DNA of 64,000 nt from Erythrobacter sp. SG61-1L (GCF_001305965.1 NZ_JXQC01000002.1:30621-94620), one strand, 5' to 3'. Shown: positions 25,445-32,869, counted from the stretch's first letter. Numbers and translations: made by a program. The notes: a model not told the origin generated them from the letters alone.

Positions 25445-25567
25445 ATGATGCAAGGGCCTGATCCCGATGATGATTCCGGCTTCGGCTATGTGATCCTGCT
25501 GGACCACTGGATTTTGATCACAGCGATGATGATCGGTGCCGCCTTGGGCTATGGATTGGTGTTATGA
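25445..25567 (+). CDS. Short single-pass membrane protein upstream of the nuclease-like gene
   Basis: 40 aa: an acidic N-terminus (QGPDPDDDSGFG) then one hydrophobic helix (ILITAMMIGAALGYGLVL). Its stop overlaps the next start (ATGA), which argues for real coupling. No clear ribosome binding site. Function unknown. Confidence 0.45.
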   Translation: MMQGPDPDDDSGFGYVILLDHWILITAMMIGAALGYGLVL

Positions 25568-26001
25568 GCATTATCGCCGCAGGGCTGGTTTTCCTTTGCA
25601 CGCCGACACTCGTTGCCGATGGCGACGGCCCGGTCTGGTGCGCCGAAGGTCCGCGCGTCCGCGTCGCCGGGATCGCCGCGCGCGAGCGCGACAATAGCTG
25701 TCGACGCGGCCACCCCTGTCCCGACGCTTCCGGCGACGATGCCATGCGGGCGCTGGTGAACCTGCTTGGCGGCGCGAGCGGGCGCATCCGGTTTCGCGGC
25801 GCTGCCTACGATCATATTCGCGTCAACGCGCCCACCATGCGCTGCCTGTCGATCGGCAGCGCCGGGGGCAACCGGACCGGAGCCTTTTGCACCCTTGGCG
25901 ACGGCCGCAATCTCAGTTGCGCGATGCTCGCCAGCGGCACGGTCGCGCGCTGGGGCCGCTACTGGCGCGACGATCAGCGTTGCCCCCGCCAGCCCCGTTA
26001 A
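25564..26001 (+). CDS. Thermonuclease-like (SNase-fold) exported protein
   Basis: 145 aa. A hydrophobic N-terminus (IIAAGLVFLCTPTLVA) is followed by the SNase-type start VADGDGPVW and RVRVAGIAARE, with a Cys pair (NSCRRGHPC) and A(M)LASGTVARWGRYW near the end. The family includes plasmid-borne periplasmic nucleases. Several Arg/Asp/Glu residues of staphylococcal nuclease can be placed only roughly. It is translationally coupled to the 40-aa membrane protein. Confidence 0.65.
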   Translation: MSIIAAGLVFLCTPTLVADGDGPVWCAEGPRVRVAGIAARERDNSCRRGHPCPDASGDDAMRALVNLLGGASGRIRFRGAAYDHIRVNAPTMRCLSIGSAGGNRTGAFCTLGDGRNLSCAMLASGTVARWGRYWRDDQRCPRQPR

Positions 26002-26017
26002 GCGGGCTTGCGTTTAT

Positions 26018-26032
26018 GTTCTTTTTTTGTTC
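26018..26032 (+). promoter_or_regulatory. LexA-type SOS box upstream of the small gene at 26043
   Basis: GTTC, seven T, GTTC: it fits GTTC-N7-GTTC and ends 10 bp before the ATG. It gives the plasmid a second likely LexA-controlled promoter beside the polymerase. Confidence 0.55.
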
Positions 26033-26042
26033 TCATTGTCGC

Positions 26043-26243
26043 ATGGAACGAATCTTGGAACGAGTCGGATGTGATGAGCTGTCCGCGATCATTCTGACAG
26101 CGCCGGGATGGGCGCGTGTCGCCTTGACGATGCCCGATGAGCAGATGCGCGAACGCGCGGCCGACGCGATCGCCGCGACCATCATCGAAAAAATGTCCGG
26201 CGTGCCTGGACCCGACCGCAATCAACTGGCGTTGCCGCTATGA
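26043..26243 (+). CDS. Small helical protein (possibly DUF6771), likely SOS-controlled
   Basis: 66 aa. The sequence LSAIILTAPGWARVALTMPDEQMRERAADAIAATII recalls a short sphingomonad family (DUF6771, from memory and not certain). No catalytic motif is seen. A LexA-type box directly upstream suggests induction by DNA damage. It converges with the membrane-protein gene ending at 26238. Confidence 0.6.
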   Translation: MERILERVGCDELSAIILTAPGWARVALTMPDEQMRERAADAIAATIIEKMSGVPGPDRNQLALPL

Positions 26244-26492
26244 AACCTCGTCACCGGACCGCCGACGCTGCGCGCTGTCGTTTGATCCGAATCCCAGCAG
26301 CTCGTTGCAGGAAAAGCCGCTAACCGCGCGGGTGAGCCGGTCCGTGATCGGCAGGATGACCAAGAAAAAGACCAGCATGAAGATCATGTAATCTTCGATG
26401 AGGATCGCAGCTCCCCACATAGCGAAGATGCCAGCGCCGAACATCGTCATGTAGCCGATAGCCTTGCGCGATTTCGTGGCGGTCCGTTCCAT
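26238..26492 (-). CDS. Small two-helix membrane protein
   Basis: 84 aa. Two hydrophobic helices (AIGYMTMFGAGIFAMWGAAIL and YMIFMLVFFLVILPITDRL) with a short cytoplasmic tail containing one Cys. No family recognised. It lies opposite to the leading-region genes, between the SOS gene and leader A1. Confidence 0.55.
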   Translation of the reverse strand: MERTATKSRKAIGYMTMFGAGIFAMWGAAILIEDYMIFMLVFFLVILPITDRLTRAVSGFSCNELLGFGSNDSAQRRRSGDEVS

Positions 26493-26545
26493 GTGGGAAC
26501 GGTATCCGACAAATAGGCCGATGCCAATTGCGATCGGGCAGGGCA

Positions 26546-26931
26546 GGGGGGGAAGCCTCCCCCTGAGTTCGAGCCGCTTCGCTGTCTCGCCCTACCCCCT
26601 CAGCGGGGGGCACCCCCGCAACGCCCCCCTGTCTCTTCCTTCCACGTCGACCAGCTCGCCGGCGCGATCGTCGCGCGCGGATCTAACGCCGCGGTCGATA
26701 GTGCGCCGCCAGGGCGACGCGATCTTCATGTCTTGCCGGGGAAAGGGGCGCGCGGCCCCCTCTCCCTGCAACGACAATCAGCCGGACCGGGTTGGCGCGA
26801 AGCGCCTGCCCGCACCACTCCGGCAGATTCCCGCTGCCCCCACTCTCCCCGCGTTCTTGGGCGTCCGTGTCCGCCGGTCGATGGCGCGAAGGCCATCGGC
26901 CTGACGGCCAATGAAAAGGAAGGAAAGAGAA
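26546..26931 (+). repeat. Structured leader A1 upstream of the LPD29 gene
   Basis: About 385 bp, nearly identical to 30246-30635 and 32913-33298. Hairpins include GGGGGAAGCCTCCCC, GCGCCGCC/GGCGACGC (one mismatch, perfect in A2 and A3), GGCGC/GCGCC and the gene-proximal CGATGGC/GCCATCG. It ends with GAAAAGGAAGGAAAG as ribosome binding site. No plausible protein is encoded inside. Confidence 0.8.
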
Positions 26932-27798
26932 ATGACCATCATTGTCGGAACCCGGATAAATTGCGTTCTGCGCCACGCGGGCAGGGGCATCGTCTATGCA
27001 ATCCACGGCGAGCAGCGGCCCGATACGGTGTCCTGTGCGGGCGGCGTCTCTCACAGGGGAGGCAGCGCCACTTTCGACGTTGTTTTCGAGAACGGCCACC
27101 AATCCTTGAAGCTGCCGGAGTGCATCATTCGGGGCGTGCAATGGTCGATCCTGCCCGGCATTGCGACGGACAAGGAGATTGCCGAGGCGCTGGCCTATGC
27201 CGCGCATGTGGCGGCGAACGCGCGCAAGGCGGCCGAGGATGCGGTCCTTAGATTTGCCGTGGCTGTCCAGCGCCTACGCGCCGACCCGGCCCTCAAGAAT
27301 TTGCTTCAGGGCGAAGAACTCCGTTCGGGCAAGCTGGCGGTCAAGAATATCCGCACCGAACTGAAAGCGGTCTTTCCCGGCGTCCGCTTTTCGGTCCGCA
27401 ATCGCGATCATGGAAGCATTGACATCACATGGACCGATGGCCCGACCGAGGGCCGCGTGAAAGAGGTGACGGACAAATATGAGGGCGGAGTCACCGACAT
27501 GGACGATGGCGGCGAATATTGTCCCTCGCCCTGGACTCATGTTTTTGGCGGGGCCGATTTCGTCTTTACGTCCCGCACTCACTCCAATCCCCACATTGCC
27601 CGCGCGATCGACGCATTGTTCGCCAGCCATGACGGCTTGGATGGCATCGCGAAGCCCACCCCTGAAACAGCCTTCGGCTCCTTTGTCGCGGTTCCGGGGG
27701 AGCAATGGGATTTGGGCATCCTGATCCGCTTGCAGGCCGCCGATATGGAAGGTGAGGAAGCCGCGCGCGATGATAGGCAACGGGACGAGGGGGATTGA
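26932..27798 (+). CDS. LPD29-domain protein, possible anti-defence factor
   Basis: 288 aa from the ATG at 26932; a seven-codon upstream ATG belongs to the leader. Residues about 140-185 (IRTELKAVFPGVRFSVRNRDHGSIDITWTDGP) match the large polyvalent protein-associated domain LPD29 as I know it, a domain typical of proteins delivered with phage or plasmid DNA. The rest is unassigned, with an acidic C-terminus. First gene of the A1 module. Confidence 0.65.
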   Translation: MTIIVGTRINCVLRHAGRGIVYAIHGEQRPDTVSCAGGVSHRGGSATFDVVFENGHQSLKLPECIIRGVQWSILPGIATDKEIAEALAYAAHVAANARKAAEDAVLRFAVAVQRLRADPALKNLLQGEELRSGKLAVKNIRTELKAVFPGVRFSVRNRDHGSIDITWTDGPTEGRVKEVTDKYEGGVTDMDDGGEYCPSPWTHVFGGADFVFTSRTHSNPHIARAIDALFASHDGLDGIAKPTPETAFGSFVAVPGEQWDLGILIRLQAADMEGEEAARDDRQRDEGD

Positions 27799-27801
27799 CC
27801 G

Positions 27802-27930
27802 ATGGCCCGCGATTGCGTCCGACCGCCGCGCTATATTCCGACCCCCAAACTGATCGCCAAAACATGGGGCCGCCAGCTTCTCGCCTATCATCTTGCCGAC
27901 CATTTCGCGGATATGGAGGACGGCCAATGA
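27802..27930 (+). CDS. Short hypothetical protein between the LPD29 and DUF6884 genes
   Basis: 42 aa (PPRYIPTPKLIAKTWGRQLLAYHLADHFADMEDGQ), 3 bp after the LPD29 stop and overlapping the next start (ATGA). The basic/amphipathic composition and tight spacing suggest a real cistron. No family recognised. Confidence 0.45.
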   Translation: MARDCVRPPRYIPTPKLIAKTWGRQLLAYHLADHFADMEDGQ

Positions 27931-28418
27931 TGCCGATGCTTCCGGCCCATGCCGCGCATGAAGCGAGCAGCGCCGCAGCGGTCTATCTTGTAAGCTGCGC
28001 GGCGCAAAAAGCCGCGCAGCGCGAGCGCGCGGCCGACCTCTATCAATCGGACTGGTTCAGGAAAGCGCGCACCTATGTCGAGGCCATCGGATGCCGATGG
28101 TTCATCCTGTCGGCCGAGCATGGTTTGCTTGATCCTGGCGCGCATATCGACCCCTACGACACGACACATGCCATGATGAGCGCGGCCGAGCGCCGCCTAT
28201 GGGGAACGCGCGTGGCGGACCAGCTCGATAAGGCGCTAGGCGCTGATTATGCGGGCGAGATCGTTTTTCTCGCGGGCAAGCACTACCGCGCACCGTTGCT
28301 CGATTATGCCGGTAAACGTGCGCGCGTTCCGATGATCGGCCTTGGCATCGGTCAGCAGAAGGCGTGGCTTGCGGCCCGGATTGTCGAAGCAGGCGGGAAG
28401 GGGAGGCCCGGTCCATGA
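27927..28418 (+). CDS. DUF6884-like (YaaA-resembling) protein
   Basis: 163 aa from the ATG at 27927. The motif set VYLVSCAAQKAA, ADLYQSDWFRKARTYVEA, WFILSAEHGLLDP and PYDTTHAMMSAAERRLWG is that of DUF6884 proteins, which resemble the YaaA fold and occur on phages and plasmids near DNA-modification genes. The reaction is unknown. Last gene of the A1 module; its stop lies in the loop of a GGCCCGGT/ACCGGGCC hairpin. Confidence 0.7.
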   Translation: MMPMLPAHAAHEASSAAAVYLVSCAAQKAAQRERAADLYQSDWFRKARTYVEAIGCRWFILSAEHGLLDPGAHIDPYDTTHAMMSAAERRLWGTRVADQLDKALGADYAGEIVFLAGKHYRAPLLDYAGKRARVPMIGLGIGQQKAWLAARIVEAGGKGRPGP

Positions 28419-28428
28419 AACCGGGCCG
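28406..28428 (+). terminator. Hairpin at the end of the A1 module
   Basis: GGCCCGGT (28406-28413), 7-nt loop, ACCGGGCC (28421-28428). No T-run follows, so it may be a weak or Rho-assisted terminator or an RNA-stabilising element. Confidence 0.45.
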
Positions 28429-28515
28429 CTGCCATCGGTGAGGATCATTCGCCGGCGAACCGGCCAATGATCGAATAGCCGCCGATACATCGGCCGCGCT
28501 GGTATCAGGCGCTTC

Positions 28516-28745
28516 GGGGCCTGTTCCTGCCCCCTGTCGCAAGGGCTGGACCGTCGCGGCCGTCGGCCGCGCTTGGCGGGCACGGCGGTATCCCCGCCTT
28601 CCGCACCTTCGGCTTGTGCAGACGGGTGATTCCCCTCCGCCGTCCCCGGCCCTGATTTGCGCCATTCACCGACCCGGCTCGCCACTCAGGCAGAAGCCGA
28701 TGGACGCCATCGCCTTCGGCTCCATTTTCAGAAAGGAAAAAGCAC
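28516..28745 (+). repeat. Structured leader B2
   Basis: Second copy of family B, with the same hairpins as 19115-19348. In the central stem the loop is a single T (GCGGCCG-T-CGGCCGC) against CAGG in B1, yet both arms remain paired. It ends with TTTTCAGAAAGGAAAAAGCAC before the ATG at 28746. Confidence 0.8.
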
Positions 28746-29036
28746 ATGGGACTCGTTAATCCCCTGCATAGTATCGACGCCACCACGATCGAACGGATCA
28801 ACGCCGAGCGCACAATCGACCTCGCCCGCTACCTTGAGGAAGGCGTTGACGACCGCATCGGTCACTTCCTCAATCTTTATCATCACTATGGCGTTGACGT
28901 GGAAATCACGATCATGCTGGCCGACATGCTGGGGCCGGACGAGGATTTCGACGGCCTTATCACCACCATCGAGGACGGGTTCGAGGACGGCATTGCAATG
29001 GTGGCCGACCTCTCGGACCGGGAGGCGCAGGCATGA
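28746..29036 (+). CDS. Acidic hypothetical protein, first gene of the B2 module
   Basis: 96 aa, strongly acidic and helical (TIDLARYLEEGVDDRIGHFLNLYHHYGVDVEITIMLADMLGPDEDFDG). Its charge and small size resemble DNA-mimic or PsiB-like leading-region proteins, but no homology is seen. It overlaps the next gene by 4 bp. Confidence 0.6.
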   Translation: MGLVNPLHSIDATTIERINAERTIDLARYLEEGVDDRIGHFLNLYHHYGVDVEITIMLADMLGPDEDFDGLITTIEDGFEDGIAMVADLSDREAQA

Positions 29037-29305
29037 GGACCGACCGCGCTCTTTTCGCTGCCGTGCGCGCCTTGCCGCATATGGCCATCACCAAGCGGGA
29101 CGGAGAATATCGCGTCAGCTACCGGCTCGCTTCCATCACTCGCGCAGATCAGGGCAAGCATGATGCCGATTGGCGGCGCGACCATGCCGAGCGCGTTGCC
29201 TATTACACCACGGACCGCGAGGACGCGGCCGCTACGGCCTTGTCGCTGTCCGCTCAAATGGTCCGCTTTCTGGACCGGATCGCTGAATCGGAGGCGGGCC
29301 GATGA
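29033..29305 (+). CDS. Hypothetical protein in the B2 module
   Basis: 90 aa. The strand-rich start (MAITKRDGEYRVSYRLASITRADQG) is followed by a helix (EDAAATALSLSAQMVRFLDRIAE). No family recognised. It is coupled by 4-bp overlaps to both neighbours. Confidence 0.55.
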   Translation: MRTDRALFAAVRALPHMAITKRDGEYRVSYRLASITRADQGKHDADWRRDHAERVAYYTTDREDAAATALSLSAQMVRFLDRIAESEAGR

Positions 29306-29535
29306 CCCGCGCCGAGGGTGAGAACGCAGCGCCTTTCGATAACATAGGGAACAGGATCATGGACAAGATCGAATTGCGTTGCCCGCATTGCGGGAGCGCC
29401 AACATATTCAAGGATGCCGCTGCCGCATGGGATGCCGAGGCGCAGGAATGGACCCTCATTTCGGTCCACGATCACGAAACCTGCGAGGACTGCGAACGCA
29501 GCGGCGACTATATGGCCGAACGTCTCTCCCTCTAG
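29302..29535 (+). CDS. Zinc-ribbon hypothetical protein in the B2 module
   Basis: 77 aa from the overlapping ATG at 29302; an internal ATG at 29359 would give 58 aa starting at the ribbon. Zinc ligands are CPHC (LRCPHCGSANIF) and CEDC (HETCEDCERSGDY). It looks like a nucleic-acid or protein-binding ribbon. A hairpin terminator follows. Confidence 0.6.
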   Translation: MTRAEGENAAPFDNIGNRIMDKIELRCPHCGSANIFKDAAAAWDAEAQEWTLISVHDHETCEDCERSGDYMAERLSL

Positions 29536-29578
29536 GAACGAGACGGGCGAAGCCCCGCCGGTCCCCTGGATCGGCGGC

Positions 29579-29614
29579 GGCCGCGCGTCCCACAGGTCCG
29601 CGCGGCCATGTTTT
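29579..29614. terminator. Terminator between convergent genes
   Basis: GGCCGCGCG (29579-29587) pairs with CGCGCGGCC (29599-29607), followed by ATGTTTTCG. It lies between the rightward B2 module and the leftward RHH gene and could serve both. Confidence 0.6.
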
Positions 29615-29616
29615 CG

Positions 29617-30174
29617 TCAGGCTTCCATCTGGTCGGAGGCGGCGTCAGCCGCAAGTCGAGCCTTTGCCCGCTCCCAAATACTGGGTATCTCATCGAACGC
29701 TTCGTCTCCGGCATCGACGCAATATTGATAGAACAAATCTTCGAGCGGCGTCCTGAGATCAAAAATATCATCGGCGGCAAAGCCGATCGCGGCCGTAACC
29801 ATCGGCACACCCTTTGCGTCGAGAGATAATGTCGGGTTCCCCGCATTGCCTGATATTCCATAGGCTTTCGATTTCTCGATGACCTTCTTGCGAAAGACGT
29901 CATAAAGAGGCTCGACCAAATCGGCCCACTCGGCGTCGTAGAGCTTGGCGATCACCCGTTCAAAAACCTTGCGTTGGGCGTCCATGACTTCAGCGCCAAA
30001 CTCCGACCAGTCATCCTCCGTATCCCCAGCCTCGTAATTCTCCCTGTCCTTTCGGGCGAAAAATGCCGTAATCGCATCACGCGCTATGTCGGATTTACTG
30101 CATCGGCGCGCAGCCGCTTCCTCGCTCAATCTTGCCTCGATCTCCCTCGGCAGACGCACATTAAAAAGGCTCAT
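29617..30174 (-). CDS. Ribbon-helix-helix protein with C-terminal domain
   Basis: 185 aa from the ATG at 30174, which has a strong GGGAGGCG; longer starts at 30213 or 30237 are less likely. Residues 1-45 (MSLFNVRLPREIEARLSEEAAARRCSKSDIARDAI) form a ribbon-helix-helix. The 140-residue remainder is acidic and unrecognised. Tandem GTAAGACA repeats 21 bp upstream suit an RHH operator, so it probably represses itself. Confidence 0.7.
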   Translation of the reverse strand: MSLFNVRLPREIEARLSEEAAARRCSKSDIARDAITAFFARKDRENYEAGDTEDDWSEFGAEVMDAQRKVFERVIAKLYDAEWADLVEPLYDVFRKKVIEKSKAYGISGNAGNPTLSLDAKGVPMVTAAIGFAADDIFDLRTPLEDLFYQYCVDAGDEAFDEIPSIWERAKARLAADAASDQMEA

Positions 30175-30194
30175 TCCGATCGCCTCCCGTTCTT

Positions 30195-30212
30195 GTAAGA
30201 CAGCGTAAGACA
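30195..30212 (-). promoter_or_regulatory. Tandem GTAAGACA repeat, likely RHH operator
   Basis: GTAAGACA at 30195-30202 and 30205-30212, a 10-bp period putting both on one DNA face. RHH repressors bind such short direct repeats cooperatively. Adjacent to the start of the RHH gene. Confidence 0.5.
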
Positions 30213-30245
30213 TCTTCGTTTGAATAGCAAAAATCAAGCAGGGGC

Positions 30246-30635
30246 GGGGGAAGCCTCCCCCTGAGTTCGAGCCGCTTCGCTGTCTCGCCCTACCCCCTCA
30301 GCGGGGGGCACCCCCGCAACGCCCCCATTGCCTTCCTTCCACGTCGACCAGCTCGCCGGCGCGATCGTCGCGCGCGCGGATCTGGCGCCGCGGTCGATAG
30401 TGCGCCGCCAGGGCGGCGCGATCCTTTTGTCTCGCCGGGGAAAGGGACGCGCGGCCCCCTCTCCCTGCAACGACAATCAGCCGGACCGGGTTGGCGCAAA
30501 GCGCCTGCCCGCACCACTCCGGCAGATTCTCGCTGCCCCCACTCCCCACGCTGTTCTTGGTCGTCCGTGCCCGCCGAGGCCGATGGCGAAGGAAGCCATC
30601 GGCCTGACGGCCAATGAAAAGGAAGGACAAGCAAG
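30246..30635 (+). repeat. Structured leader A2
   Basis: Second copy of family A. The gene-proximal stem is a perfect 10-bp GGCCGATGGC / GCCATCGGCC with loop GAAGGAA, and the internal GCGCCGCC-AG-GGCGGCGC stem is perfect. It ends at the ATG at 30636 with AAGGAAGGAC as ribosome binding site. Confidence 0.8.
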
Positions 30636-30824
30636 ATGCTCGAATATCTCCAAAAGCTGCTGACCGGACCCGATAGCGTCATCCTGACAATCGAGACTGA
30701 ACATTATTGTTACGAGCGCGCTGGTATCATTGCCGTCGATCAGACCGGCATCGTCATTGACAGCCAAGAAGAAGTTTACTGCCTCCCATGGGGCACGATC
30801 TATCTCATCGAGATTGAGCGTTAA
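30636..30824 (+). CDS. Small hypothetical protein, first gene of the A2 module
   Basis: 62 aa, predicted all-beta (SVILTIETEHYCYERAGIIAVDQTGIVIDSQEEVYCLPWGTIYLIEIE), like an Sm-type or small barrel fold. No family recognised. It lies 4 bp before the next gene. Confidence 0.55.
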   Translation: MLEYLQKLLTGPDSVILTIETEHYCYERAGIIAVDQTGIVIDSQEEVYCLPWGTIYLIEIER

Positions 30825-30828
30825 GGCC

Positions 30829-31632
30829 ATGGAAAACCATAACCCCGATATTCATGGCGATACCCTTGGCGAATTGCTCGTCGCGAAGGGATTTGCCCCC
30901 AATCTTGTCGTTCTCGACATAAATCGCGCGCTGGACGTGCCCCACGGTTTCACTTTGCCCGCGCCGTGGAATCTGCCCTCCCGCCTTTTCCGCTTCCCGA
31001 TTGAGGCTTGCCCGCCCGATGGCGATCAGCCCCGCAAGATCGGGCTTCGTCATCCGCTTTTGGCGGATCATCCCTATGTCCGACATGTAGAGGCGTTGCT
31101 GGGTTTCGAGATCGACCGCCACGGCGCGCCGAACCGCTATGGTCATTCCACCGCGCCCGATGCCCGCTGGTGGCACGCGGTTGACCTTATCACCGCGGGC
31201 AAATGGCGCGAATTGCTCGAAACGCAGGACTTCACCGATCCGGGCTGCATCATGTGGGCCGTCGCCTATGGATGCCGCTATTCCCACCATGAGGACAAGA
31301 AGGCCGCAGGATATATTACCACCGGAGAGGCGCGAACGATCATGCGCGAAATGGGCGCGACCGAGCCGGAGGACCGCAGCGCGATCATGCGCCTGTTCAG
31401 CGAGCCGAAGGTTTGCCGACAGGATAACGCCAGTGAGCATTGGCCGATCAATCATGGTCGCCAGTGCGCCGAGGACGTGGCGTGGGGCTTCATCATCGGT
31501 ATCGAGGACGGTTGGTTCAAGCACGACCGTTCCGGCTATCTCCAATGGTCGCAGCTAGGCCGCGACCGTTACGCGGCGGGCGATAGCGTCAGCTTCACCG
31601 AAAGCAGCGGCCAGAACGCATTTGCATTTTGA
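30829..31632 (+). CDS. Hypothetical protein in the A2 module
   Basis: 267 aa from the ATG at 30829. The C-terminal half is compositionally ordered (CIMWAVAYGCRYSHHEDKKAAGYITTGEARTIMREMG, CAEDVAWGFIIGIEDGWF). No family or catalytic motif recognised. It lies between the 62-aa gene and the gene at 31643, with gaggggga at the downstream junction. Confidence 0.6.
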   Translation: MENHNPDIHGDTLGELLVAKGFAPNLVVLDINRALDVPHGFTLPAPWNLPSRLFRFPIEACPPDGDQPRKIGLRHPLLADHPYVRHVEALLGFEIDRHGAPNRYGHSTAPDARWWHAVDLITAGKWRELLETQDFTDPGCIMWAVAYGCRYSHHEDKKAAGYITTGEARTIMREMGATEPEDRSAIMRLFSEPKVCRQDNASEHWPINHGRQCAEDVAWGFIIGIEDGWFKHDRSGYLQWSQLGRDRYAAGDSVSFTESSGQNAFAF

Positions 31633-31642
31633 GGGGGAAGCG

Positions 31643-32182
31643 ATGGCTATCCGGTTGATCGAGGGACTTCACCTTACCGCCACCCAAAAGCGCCACCTTG
31701 CCGAGATCATCGGCAAGGGATGGCGCGACGGCCAATCGGGTCGCATCTCCTACAGGGTGGAGCCGGTTGACGGGGAACCCCGCCGCTTCCGTTACCACTG
31801 GCGCAAGCGCGAGCGCGACGATTGGGGGCGTCCAGTCACGCGCGAGGGGCGGGGCATCATCGAATATCTGCCCGGTCCTAATCCATCGCGGCGCGGCCGT
31901 CACAAGCGACGGCCGCGCCGCTATCGCCAGAGATCAGGAGACGTTTATCTTCTGTTCCAGATGGGCCATGATCCTGATAACGAGGTGCAACATGAACGAG
32001 ACGGGCAATATCTCACATTCCGATGCACAGGCGGCGCTAGATCGTCTGCTGCCCCTCGCCTTGTCCGATACCGGGCAGTCACGCATTACCGCGAATTTCC
32101 TCTTGGCATGGTGGAACGCGCACGACCACGGCGGCTTCGATATTGCCGACCTGTTCAGCGTGGACCGGGCAGTAGCCGATGA
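31643..32182 (+). CDS. Basic hypothetical protein whose frame runs through a terminator-like hairpin
   Basis: 179 aa if the whole frame is used, starting at the ATG at 31643 with gaggggga upstream. The first 85 residues (IRLIEGLHLTATQKRHLAEIIGKGWRDGQSGRISYRV) look like a real protein. At 31888-31921 the frame crosses a 14-bp perfect hairpin, after which the product is Arg-rich and the frame overlaps the DUF7673-like gene by 190 bp. The C-terminal half may be a read-through artefact of a recent junction. Confidence 0.5.
   Translation: MAIRLIEGLHLTATQKRHLAEIIGKGWRDGQSGRISYRVEPVDGEPRRFRYHWRKRERDDWGRPVTREGRGIIEYLPGPNPSRRGRHKRRPRRYRQRSGDVYLLFQMGHDPDNEVQHERDGQYLTFRCTGGARSSAAPRLVRYRAVTHYREFPLGMVERARPRRLRYCRPVQRGPGSSR
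31888..31921 (+). terminator. Hairpin inside the 31643 frame, same stem as the terminator at 35323
   Basis: GCGGCGCGGCCGTC and its exact reverse complement around ACAAGC. The arms and the CAC..GC loop flanks match the terminator after the ParB-domain gene, but here no T-run follows. Confidence 0.5.
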
Positions 32183-32312
32183 TATGGCCTGCCTGTTCGC
32201 CTTTCTCGGTCAACATGGCGGCGCGGTCTATGCCGATGCCTTCGGTCGCAGGGCTGAAATGGTGAAGCTGATCCGGCTATGGCGGAACGCCGATGTCGAG
32301 GCGGCGGAATAG
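31992..32312 (+). CDS. DUF7673-like small protein
   Basis: 106 aa from the ATG at 31992 (cgaggtg upstream). The segment SRITANFLLAWWNAHDHGGFDIADLFSVDRAVADDMACLFAFLG resembles the plasmid family I know as DUF7673; this is recognition by pattern only. No enzymatic motif. It is followed 10 bp later by the interrupted membrane gene. Confidence 0.6.
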   Translation: MNETGNISHSDAQAALDRLLPLALSDTGQSRITANFLLAWWNAHDHGGFDIADLFSVDRAVADDMACLFAFLGQHGGAVYADAFGRRAEMVKLIRLWRNADVEAAE

Positions 32313-32322
32313 GAGAGCCGGG

Positions 32323-32670
32323 ATGAACAAGCTGCCGAGCGAAGAGAGATTGGAATTTCTGGCTCGAAAATCCTTGGAGGCACAGGCGCTTTTGTGTCTG
32401 GTTCTGGTGGCGCTCACGGCACTGTTGGTGTTCATTGTTGTTCCGCTTCAGGTGCCGGAAACGGTCAAGACTGGCGTTTGTCTTGCTGCGATAGTGGTTG
32501 TGTTCTGGTAGCTTACGCCATTTTATCGAAGCCTGCCCTCGTCGTTCCAGATTATGAGCGACGTGGAGCCGCGCGGCATCCGCTGGTGGTTCGAGATCGC
32601 GCGCATCAGCCTCATGGCCTTTTCGACGCTGGCGCTTATCGCTTTGGCGATTTGGGTGCTGAAAGCGTAA
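32323..32670 (+). pseudogene. Small membrane protein gene interrupted by an in-frame TAG
   Basis: ATG at 32323 gives 62 aa with two hydrophobic helices (ALLCLVLVALTALLVFIVV, VCLAAIVVVFW) before TAG at 32509-32511. The same frame then continues without a stop for 52 codons (LTPFYRSLPSSFQIMSDV..., third helix LMAFSTLALIALAIWVL) to TAA at 32668. This looks like one three-helix protein of about 115 aa split by a nonsense mutation, or two coupled proteins with a restart at ATG 32554. Confidence 0.6.
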
Positions 32671-32719
32671 ATCGAGAACCCGTCGAGTAGATGGAGCGGC
32701 GTGTCGGCCGCGCCGGTGT

Positions 32720-32869
32720 CTAGTCGGGGAGGGGGCGCAAACGACGCGCGATGGTATCACCGACAGCGTAAGCGCCAAGTATCACAAGAAGGTGATTCAG
32801 CACCAGTAGTCCCAATGGCAGCGAGCGTGCATCCAGCCAAAGGAATAGGGGAACCGACAGCAAGGCCAT
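32720..32869 (-). CDS. Possible short membrane protein on the minus strand
   Basis: 49 aa, hydrophobic with a positive tail (SVPLFLWLDARSLPLGLLVLNHLLVILGAYAVGDTIARRL). It fills the gap between the interrupted membrane gene and leader A3. There is no clear ribosome binding site, so it may be a remnant. The opposite-strand frame here is less protein-like. Confidence 0.3.
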   Translation of the reverse strand: MALLSVPLFLWLDARSLPLGLLVLNHLLVILGAYAVGDTIARRLRPLPD

